Assembly: GCF_046498435.1 (NCBI RefSeq)
Contig: NZ_JAWOAR010000050.1
Location: 1-5,295 of the forward strand
From: Longimonas sp046498435
GTDB lineage: Bacteria; Bacteroidota; Rhodothermia; Rhodothermales; Salinibacteraceae
DNA length: 5,295 nt
Direction of reading: 5' to 3'
Made by a program: the position numbers and the translations under genes. Positions within the stretch are counted from its first letter, which is position 1. Every line of letters starts with the position of its first letter. Shown one piece after another: positions 1 through 5,295 of the stretch. Below the pieces are notes generated by a model. The model had not been told where the DNA came from and made no database searches. It saw only the letters and a program-made list of their open reading frames with translations.

Positions 1-1317
1 CACGACATCGCGGTCGAAGGTCGATGCATCCTCGTACACCTCGGCAAGCGCCCGCAGCAATTCAGCCGACTGGTCATTCCAGCTTTTTGCGACGTCGTCC
101 TCGTCGTATTCAGTGGGGTCCTCAAACAGATAGCTGTGCTCAGTCAGCACATCGCCGACTTTCGAGACGCGGTCTTGCGTAAGCTCGGCAATGGCCACGA
201 GTCGCTCGTGCGTGATGGGCTGGTGCACCTCGGTAAGCTGCACGCGCAGCGCCTCGGCAAAGTCTTCAGGCGACATGGCACGCACGTACTGCTCGTTGTA
301 CCAGTTCAGCTTGTCGAGATCGAACTGCACGCCGCTCACGCCCACGCGGTCGAGCGAGAAGGCCTCCACGAGCTCCTGCAGGCTGAAGATCTCCTGCTCG
401 TCGCTCGGGTGCCACCCCAAAAGCGCCAGAAAGTTGATGAGCGCCTCGGGCTGATACCCGGCTTCGCGATAGTCGGTCACAAACACAGGGATGCCCAGTT
501 CGTTGCTGTCGCGCTTGGAGAGCTTGCCGCTTTCCGGGCTCATAATGAGCGGCAGATGCGCAAACGCGGGCGGGGTCCACCCAAAGGCGTCATACAAAAG
601 TACGTGCTTCGGCGTAGACGGCAGCCACTCCTCGCCGCGAATGACGTGCGAGATGCGCATGTGATGATCGTCAACCACGTTGGCCAGGTGATACGTAGGC
701 AAGCCGTCGGACTTCAGGAGCACCTGGTCGTCCAGGCCCTGCGTCTCGAAGGTGACGGTGCCGCGCACCTCATCCTCAAAACGTACGGTTTCGGTGCGTG
801 GCATCTTCAGGCGCACGACGTGGGGCGCGCCATCGTCTAAGAGCTGCTGCACCTCATCGTCATCGAGCGAGAGGCTGTTGCGCATCTCCATGCGTGTGTG
901 GGCGTTGTACGCCGGCGACGGGTTGTCGTCGGAGGCATGGCGCTCGCGCATCGCCTCAAGCTCGTCCTCGGTGTCAAAGGCGTAGTACGCGTGCCCGCTG
1001 TCGATAAGCTGCTGGGCATAGCGCTGGTAGAGCCCCGAGCGCTCCGACTGGTAGTACGGCTGATGCGGACCGCCCGTGCCGGGCCCCTCGTCGTAGTTCA
1101 GCCCCGACCACGAGAGCGCCTGCATCAGGTCGGCCTCGGCCTCTTCCACATAGCGCGACTGATCGGTGTCTTCGATGCGCAGAATGAAGTCGCCGTCATG
1201 CTTATGCGCAAACAAATAGTTGTAGAGCGCGGTGCGGAGCCCACCAATGTGCAAACGTCCGGTGGGACTCGGAGCAAAACGTACGCGAACTGGCGTGGAG
1301 GAAGCAGAATCAGCCAT
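1..1317 (-). CDS. gltX: Glutamate--tRNA ligase (GluRS), C-terminus cut by the window edge
   Basis: This class I aminoacyl-tRNA synthetase charges tRNA(Glu) with glutamate using ATP in the cytoplasm. The frame is open from ATG at 1317-1315 down to base 1, giving 439 codons; bacterial GluRS is usually about 470-510 residues, so the end of the anticodon-binding domain is missing. Visible signatures are PSPTGRLHIGG (residues 16-26, the HIGH-type ATP site), EDTD (49-52), RGEEW (227-231) and KLSKR (265-269, the KMSKS-type loop). The start is well placed, because the conserved VRVRFAPSPTG block begins at residue 10. The zinc-binding cysteines that E. coli GluRS has near residue 100 are absent: the equivalent stretch reads HAYYAFDT (109-116), a zinc-free form common in other bacteria. 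About 18% of residues are Asp/Glu and only 9 are Lys, which fits a halophile. No Shine-Dalgarno sequence precedes the start. Identity is nearly certain; GlnRS is unlikely given the bacterial GluRS-type RGEEW and KLSKR blocks. Confidence 0.97.
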   Translation of the reverse strand, partial: MADSASSTPVRVRFAPSPTGRLHIGGLRTALYNYLFAHKHDGDFILRIEDTDQSRYVEEAEADLMQALSWSGLNYDEGPGTGGPHQPYYQSERSGLYQRYAQQLIDSGHAYYAFDTEDELEAMRERHASDDNPSPAYNAHTRMEMRNSLSLDDDEVQQLLDDGAPHVVRLKMPRTETVRFEDEVRGTVTFETQGLDDQVLLKSDGLPTYHLANVVDDHHMRISHVIRGEEWLPSTPKHVLLYDAFGWTPPAFAHLPLIMSPESGKLSKRDSNELGIPVFVTDYREAGYQPEALINFLALLGWHPSDEQEIFSLQELVEAFSLDRVGVSGVQFDLDKLNWYNEQYVRAMSPEDFAEALRVQLTEVHQPITHERLVAIAELTQDRVSKVGDVLTEHSYLFEDPTEYDEDDVAKSWNDQSAELLRALAEVYEDASTFDRDVV

Positions 1318-1569
1318 AAATTTGGACGGGAGCCGTGGTGTAGGAACAGAGCATGTGGAACAGTCGATGAAGCAACCGCTTCGTGCGAATGCCTCGGTGA
1401 TGGTAGCCCGGCTCCAAGAGGCAGTTCCGCGCGCTTGCCATGAGGCCCGGCAATGCAACAGAGCCTCACAAACAGCGCCTCCCCCAAGGCCGGCTTCGCA
1501 TAGCGCTCGTCCTCCCAATGCCAGCGGCTACGCCCGTTTCCTATTTTACCCACCCGCTCATTTTTATCT
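1318..1569. promoter_or_regulatory. Divergent intergenic region between gltX and the PPIase genes
   Basis: This 252-bp gap separates two divergently oriented starts, so it should hold promoters for both directions. No convincing -35/-10 pair or Bacteroidota-type TTTG/TAnnTTTG pair could be placed. The last 30 bases before the plus-strand start (1540-1569) are markedly richer in T/A than the surroundings. A 7-bp direct repeat, GGAACAG, lies at 1343-1349 and 1357-1363, just upstream of gltX. No small gene or RNA gene was recognised. The promoter role is inferred from gene orientation only. Confidence 0.45.
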
Positions 1570-3237
1570 ATGCGTCCCATTTCATCTTCGGTCGTGGCCG
1601 GTGGACTGCTTCTGGCCAGTGTGTTTCTTCTTAGCGCATGCCAGCTCCTCTCGTCCTCCACGCAATCCGCGCCGCCGCCTGTTGCGCAGTACAACGGACA
1701 GACGATCCACTACGACGAGGTGCGCGCGGCATGGGAGCGTCAGCAGGTCGAAGCCGCTCCCGAAGACACCACCCAGGCGCTGCTCACATTCCTGAACCAG
1801 TACCTCGACTACCGCCTGAAAGTCCACGAAGCCAAGCAAGCGGGATACGAGAAGCAGTCCAGCATCCGCCGCGAAATAGATACCTATACCCGCGAGCGAG
1901 CCCGCTCTGCCTTCACCGATGCCCACATTACGCAGCCGGTTCTTGATACCCTGCTGCGCCGCCGCACCCAAGAGGTGCACACGCGGCATATTCTGGTTCG
2001 GGTGGAGGAAGAGGCCACGCCCGAAGACACCACGCAGGCGCATACACAGATTCATGCGCTTCGCGACTCGGTGATTAACGGAGCCGACTTTGCTGAACTG
2101 GCGCGCGATGCGTCCGACGACCCGTCCGCTTCCCGGCAGGGTCAGCGCGGATTTGAGGGCGATTTGGGCTACCTGAGTGCCGGGCAGCTCGTGGGTCCGT
2201 ACGAAGACGCCATGTATCAGCATCCGATTGATGCCCCGCCGAAGGTGGTGCGCACGCCGTTCGGCTACCACCTAATTGACGTGATCGACCGCCAGCCGCG
2301 CCTGCCCCGCACCCGCATTGCCCACCTGCACATCCGCCCCGACGACGAAACGCCCGAAGCGCGCGAGGCCGCCCGTGCCGAGATCGACTCGCTGGCCGAA
2401 ACCCTTTCGGCTGACAGCAGCGCCTTTGCCGAAGCCGCCATCGCCCACTCCGACGACGAGCGCACCGCCGAAAACGGCGGCGAGCTGGGCTGGCTCTCCA
2501 TCGACCAGTACGTGCCGCCCACCTTTCGCAACGCCGTGCGTGCGCTCGACAGCAACGGGGCCATCTCCGATGTGGTGGCCCTGGACCACGGCTTCTACCT
2601 GATTCAGCGCCGCGAGGCCGAGCCGCTCCCCTCCAACAGCGAGGCCGAAGCTACCTTTCGTGAGCGGCTTGACGACCTCCCACGCACCCAGGCCCGGCGC
2701 ACCGCGTTGAACGAGACCCTCCGCGACACCATCGCCGCCACGGTCGATTCCAGCGCCGTGGAGCAGGCCCTGGGGATAGACGACTGGTCCGACCCCGTCG
2801 CTGGTGCGCCGCGCAATGCTCCCGACACTGCCCTGGCTGTCGTGGGCCCCGATACGCTGCGCACCCCTGACTTCGAGGCCTACCTGCAGGCTAACAACGA
2901 CCTGCGCGGGTCGGCTCTGGACGATGCCCTATACGAATGGATCGACCAACGTCGTTTAGACCATGCCGCAGTGACATGGGCACGCCAGGACACGTCGCTG
3001 CACAACGAGCTTGAAACCTTCACCAACGGCCTGCTCGTCTTCGAACTGATGCAAGACTCAGTATGGACCGACGCCTCTTCTTCGTCCCCAGACAACCAGT
3101 CTGATGTGGCGGCGTCGCCGGTGTCGTCTCCATCCAGCGACCGCGAGCAGGCCTACGCAGAGCGACTGCGGACTCGCTACGCCGCCGACCTGTTTCCGCA
3201 GCGCCTACGTGAGCAGCATGCGGCCCACCAGCCCTAA
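1570..3237 (+). CDS. Two-domain parvulin-type peptidyl-prolyl isomerase lipoprotein (SurA/PrsA-like)
   Basis: This is probably a membrane-anchored periplasmic foldase or chaperone that binds unfolded exported proteins and isomerises Xaa-Pro bonds. The 555 residues begin with a lipoprotein signal peptide whose lipobox is LSAC (21-24, lipidated Cys24). A helical SurA_N-like segment follows (about 40-135). Parvulin domain 1 (about 136-241) is canonical: RHILV from 139 with His140, GDLGY (197-201) and FGYHLI (231-236) with His234. Parvulin domain 2 (about 249-350) has His252 and GELGW (304-308), but GFYLI (341-345) replaces the usual GYHI. The C-terminal region includes GLLVFELM (487-494) and VWTDAS (498-503), which from memory resemble a motif in Bacteroidota parvulins, then a Ser-rich linker (501-526) and an Arg-rich tail. 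The ATG at 1570 is chosen because it directly starts the signal peptide; no Shine-Dalgarno sequence is visible. Only 4 Lys against about 89 Asp/Glu. It is the first of three consecutive PPIase-type genes. Family assignment is firm; substrate is unknown. Confidence 0.9.
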   Translation: MRPISSSVVAGGLLLASVFLLSACQLLSSSTQSAPPPVAQYNGQTIHYDEVRAAWERQQVEAAPEDTTQALLTFLNQYLDYRLKVHEAKQAGYEKQSSIRREIDTYTRERARSAFTDAHITQPVLDTLLRRRTQEVHTRHILVRVEEEATPEDTTQAHTQIHALRDSVINGADFAELARDASDDPSASRQGQRGFEGDLGYLSAGQLVGPYEDAMYQHPIDAPPKVVRTPFGYHLIDVIDRQPRLPRTRIAHLHIRPDDETPEAREAARAEIDSLAETLSADSSAFAEAAIAHSDDERTAENGGELGWLSIDQYVPPTFRNAVRALDSNGAISDVVALDHGFYLIQRREAEPLPSNSEAEATFRERLDDLPRTQARRTALNETLRDTIAATVDSSAVEQALGIDDWSDPVAGAPRNAPDTALAVVGPDTLRTPDFEAYLQANNDLRGSALDDALYEWIDQRRLDHAAVTWARQDTSLHNELETFTNGLLVFELMQDSVWTDASSSSPDNQSDVAASPVSSPSSDREQAYAERLRTRYAADLFPQRLREQHAAHQP

Positions 3238-3314
3238 CATCACCCTGAAACACGCACGTCGCCCCCCAGCCCGTTTTGCACATGACGTCCTCGCCCGCCA
3301 CGCGCCTGCCCATA

Positions 3315-4178
3315 ATGCGTCTTCTCAGTGCCGTTGTGCTGTGCATCATGATCGCCGGATGCGCCGATGAATCGCCCAGTGAGCCGTACGCAGCCCGCGT
3401 AGGCGACACCTACCTGACAGAAGCCGAGCTGAGCGACGCCATGGAGTCAGTCTCGGTCGGGGGCGATACAGTGGAGGCCCGGCGGCAGATCGTGGAGCAG
3501 TGGGTCACGCGAACCCTGCTGTTGAATGAGGCTGAACGTCTTAACCTGGAGAGCGAATCTGATGTGCAGAAGCAACTGCGCGAGCAGCGCCGTTCGGTTC
3601 TCATCAATGCGCTAACAAACCGCATCTACGAGGCTGCCGAGGTGGAGCCCGACCGCGAAGCCGTAGTGCAGTACTTCGAGCGCAACCGCGACCGATTGCG
3701 CCTGCGCGAGCCCTACCTGAAACTCCGCCACATACGCGTAACCGATGCATCCACTGCCACCACGCTGGCCAGCGAACTGCGAGACGCCCCCAACGACTGG
3801 CGCGCGGTCTGCACGCAAGACGAAGAAGACGCCGACCAGGCGTGCGATGTCGGCGAGCGCTTTTACCCCGAACGCCAGCGCATAGCCGACGCCCCCACCT
3901 TACGCGACCGCGTTGCCGACATGGAGGCAGGCGAGGTGAATACGGTGGAGGGGGAGAACTGGCACCATGTCTTGCACCTGGTCGAGCGCATTGAGGCGGG
4001 CCAAGAACCTGAATTGGAATGGGTTGCGCCCCAGATTGAGCGCCACCTGAGCACGCAGTCGCGGAAACAGATGTATGCTCGCGAGGTTCAACGGCTACGT
4101 AACGAAGCAGAATCCCGCAATGCCCTCGACGTGCATCTCTCCGCTCCTGCCGACAACGATACGACCGCTGCCGAGTAA
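3315..4178 (+). CDS. Lipoprotein with a degenerate parvulin/SurA-like domain
   Basis: This is probably a periplasmic lipid-anchored chaperone related to SurA/PrsA; isomerase activity is doubtful. From ATG 3315 the protein has 287 residues. MRLLSAVVLCIMIAGC is a compact lipoprotein signal with lipobox IAGC and lipidated Cys16. An in-frame ATG at 3282 (plus 11 residues) and TTG at 3276 are alternatives. I prefer 3315 because Arg2 then directly precedes the hydrophobic core. A helical, charged N-domain (about 25-130) resembles SurA_N. The parvulin-like part starts with LRHIRV (conserved His139) and ends with WHHVLHLVER (216-225), matching the GYHIIxV end strand. The central GDLGW-type block is missing and the domain is short, about 90 residues. 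Two cysteines (166 and 177) flank an acidic loop. A charged helical tail follows. The gene lies 77 bp after the two-domain lipoprotein, on the same strand, and is probably cotranscribed with it. Only 3 Lys. The general family is fairly sure; exact role and start are not. Confidence 0.8.
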   Translation: MRLLSAVVLCIMIAGCADESPSEPYAARVGDTYLTEAELSDAMESVSVGGDTVEARRQIVEQWVTRTLLLNEAERLNLESESDVQKQLREQRRSVLINALTNRIYEAAEVEPDREAVVQYFERNRDRLRLREPYLKLRHIRVTDASTATTLASELRDAPNDWRAVCTQDEEDADQACDVGERFYPERQRIADAPTLRDRVADMEAGEVNTVEGENWHHVLHLVERIEAGQEPELEWVAPQIERHLSTQSRKQMYAREVQRLRNEAESRNALDVHLSAPADNDTTAAE

Positions 4179-4327
4179 CGGATGACGCAACAGCTACTCA
4201 TTGGTACTTGCGGCCTCCGCTCCACATAACGTCCGACTTCCTGCATGAGGCGCTCCGCATGAGGTCTCTTGCATGACGTGGCCTACCGCCGTTTGCACGC
4301 TTTTTTTGCACTTACGCTCTGGTTTAC
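4179..4327 (+). promoter_or_regulatory. Intergenic region upstream of surA, possible own promoter or operator
   Basis: This 149-bp gap is the longest between the three same-strand PPIase-type genes. It contains three 14-bp-spaced copies of GCATGAGG/GCATGACG (4243-4278), then TTTGCAC at 4292-4298 and again at 4305-4311, the second one inside a run of seven T. No stable hairpin was found before the T run, so I do not call a terminator. The composition suggests regulatory DNA, but neither a promoter nor a bound protein can be assigned from sequence alone. Confidence 0.35.
4243..4284 (+). repeat. Three 14-bp-spaced direct repeats of GCATGAGG upstream of surA
   Basis: GCATGAGG begins at 4243 and 4257, and GCATGACG begins at 4271, giving an exact 14-bp period. 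The 6-bp spacers differ (CGCTCC, TCTCTT, TGGCCT), so the 8-bp core rather than the full unit is kept. The array ends about 45 bp before the surA start. Regular spacing with a conserved core resembles a multi-copy protein-binding site, but 14 bp is not a whole number of helical turns, and chance or short tandem duplication is possible. Confidence 0.55.
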
Positions 4328-5295
4328 ATGATGCTACGCTCCTTTTTCGCCCCCGTCTTTCTGTTGGGTCTAAGCCTTCTACTGGGCCTGAGCCTGCTAA
4401 GCTCAGACGCCCACGCCCAGTCGGATGAAAGCGACCGCGAGATGGTAGATCGCGTGGTGGCCGTTGTTGGGTCGGATGTCATCCTGAAATCGGATGTTGA
4501 CCAGATCGCTAACAGCATGGCGCAACAGCAGCAACAACAGCAGGGGGGAGACGGCGAGCTAACACCTGAGCTATGGCGCGAAGGGCTCGACCAGCTCGTT
4601 AATCAACGCGTCATGGCCGAAATTGCCAGGCGAGATACGAACATCACAATTCCTGACGAGCAGGTAGATGCCCAGTTGGAACGCCAGATCCAACAGATGA
4701 CCGAGCAGGCCGGGAGCGAGGAGGCCCTTGCTGAAGCCTACGGTCAAACCCCCGCCGAACTCCGCGAATCGCTCCGCGATGACTTTCGCGACCAGATGCT
4801 CGCCCAACAGGTGCGCCAGCAGCGTCTCAACCGGGTGCGCATCACGCCGTCCGAAATCGAAGAGTGGTTCAACAACATCCCCGAAGCCGAACTGCCTACG
4901 TTGCCCGCGTCGGTCCGGCTCTCGCATATCGTGCGCTACCCCGAGCCCACCGAAGAGGCCCGTGATGAAGCCGAAGAGATCATCACCTCCATTCGCGACT
5001 CGATCGTAACGGGCGGGGCCGAATTCGAAGAGATGGCCGAGCAGTTCTCCGAAGACCCCGGCTCGCGTCGCCAGGGCGGGCGCATAAGCAACATCAACGT
5101 GAACGATTTTGTCCCCGAGTTTGCCGCCGTCGCCTCACGCATTGAGGAAGGTGAAGTATCAGAGCCCTTCTACAATCCCACTCACACCGGCTACCACATC
5201 GTGCGCGTCAACGAACGACGCGGCAACACCGTAGACCTGAACCACATCCTAATTGAGGTGGATCAGCGCTCGGCAGATGCCGAAGCTGCCATCGA
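4328..5295 (+). CDS. surA: SurA-type periplasmic chaperone/peptidyl-prolyl isomerase, C-terminus cut by the window edge
   Basis: SurA is a soluble periplasmic chaperone and parvulin that delivers outer-membrane beta-barrel proteins to the BAM machinery. 322 codons are visible; E. coli SurA is about 428 residues, so the second parvulin domain is mostly missing. A Sec signal peptide with a long Leu-rich core ends at AHA (28-30), with predicted cleavage before Gln31 and no lipobox. VDRVVAVVGSDVILKSDVD (40-58) is the classic start of mature SurA. Seven consecutive Gln (66-72) follow, then the helical SurA_N region to about 190. Parvulin domain 1 has SHIV with His200 and GYHIV with His290, but the GDLGW-type block is replaced by GRISNINVNDF. 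The second domain starts at NHILIEV (His306). ATG 4328 and ATG 4331 are adjacent possible starts; neither has a Shine-Dalgarno sequence. There is only one Lys (54) in the visible part. It lies downstream of two PPIase-type lipoprotein genes. Confidence 0.93.
   Translation, partial: MMLRSFFAPVFLLGLSLLLGLSLLSSDAHAQSDESDREMVDRVVAVVGSDVILKSDVDQIANSMAQQQQQQQGGDGELTPELWREGLDQLVNQRVMAEIARRDTNITIPDEQVDAQLERQIQQMTEQAGSEEALAEAYGQTPAELRESLRDDFRDQMLAQQVRQQRLNRVRITPSEIEEWFNNIPEAELPTLPASVRLSHIVRYPEPTEEARDEAEEIITSIRDSIVTGGAEFEEMAEQFSEDPGSRRQGGRISNINVNDFVPEFAAVASRIEEGEVSEPFYNPTHTGYHIVRVNERRGNTVDLNHILIEVDQRSADAEAAI

Noticed and set aside
136..840. Long open frame on the plus strand inside gltX
   Set aside because: It is antisense to clearly conserved GluRS sequence, shows no recognisable domain and is explained by high GC and codon bias of the real gene.
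1441..1468. Inverted repeat TGAGGC/GCCTCA as a hairpin or terminator
   Set aside because: The stem is only 6 bp with a 16-base loop and no T run follows, so it is likely chance.
1565..1572. TATCTATG as a Bacteroidota -7 element (TAnnTTTG)
   Set aside because: It overlaps the start codon and has no TTTG element at the right distance upstream, so it could not serve this start.
1232..1795. Plus-strand open frame bridging the gltX start and the first lipoprotein gene
   Set aside because: It overlaps conserved coding sequence at both ends in other frames and its translation is Arg/Pro-rich, typical of a shadow frame.
1582..2271. Open frame of 229 codons on the minus strand inside the first lipoprotein gene
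   Set aside because: The plus-strand frame has a lipobox and canonical parvulin motifs; the antisense translation has no recognisable features.
4301..4307. Run of seven T as an intrinsic terminator after the middle lipoprotein gene
   Set aside because: No convincing GC-rich hairpin directly precedes it; only short mismatched pairings around 4276-4292 could be drawn.
4292..4321. TTTG at 4292 with TACGCTCTG at 4313 as a -33/-7 promoter giving a nearly leaderless surA mRNA
   Set aside because: The -7 match needs an extra base and a mismatch, so support is too weak for a promoter call.

Overview
The window reads as part of a chromosome from a GC-rich, probably halophilic member of the Bacteroidota/Rhodothermota (Salinibacter-like). 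This placement is an inference. It rests on three things: parvulin-type lipoproteins next to SurA, no Shine-Dalgarno sequence ahead of any start, and acidic, strikingly lysine-poor proteins (hand counts: about 18% Asp+Glu and 9 Lys in 439 residues of GltX; 4 Lys in 555 residues of the first lipoprotein; 1 Lys in the 322 visible residues of SurA). No mobile element, CRISPR array, tRNA or rRNA was seen.

Layout: positions 1-1317 on the minus strand hold the N-terminal part of glutamyl-tRNA synthetase (gltX), which runs off the left edge. A 252-bp divergent intergenic region follows. From 1570 to the right edge, three genes on the plus strand all encode exported proteins of the SurA/parvulin peptidyl-prolyl isomerase (PPIase) type. 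They are a 555-residue lipoprotein with two parvulin domains (1570-3237), a lipoprotein of about 287 residues with an eroded parvulin-like domain (3315-4178), and a SurA with a cleavable Sec signal peptide, cut by the right edge (4328-5295).

How the genes fit together: the three plus-strand genes look like a periplasmic folding module that would escort outer-membrane and secreted proteins from the Sec translocon. Two members would be lipid-anchored and one soluble. Their domains keep the parvulin signature residues to different degrees, suggesting divided labour between catalysis and chaperone-type binding. The gaps are 77 bp (44 bp if an upstream ATG is used) and 149 bp. The second gap carries three 14-bp-spaced copies of GCATGAGG/GCATGACG, so surA may be partly under separate control. 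GltX is a cytoplasmic housekeeping enzyme with no evident functional link to the module.
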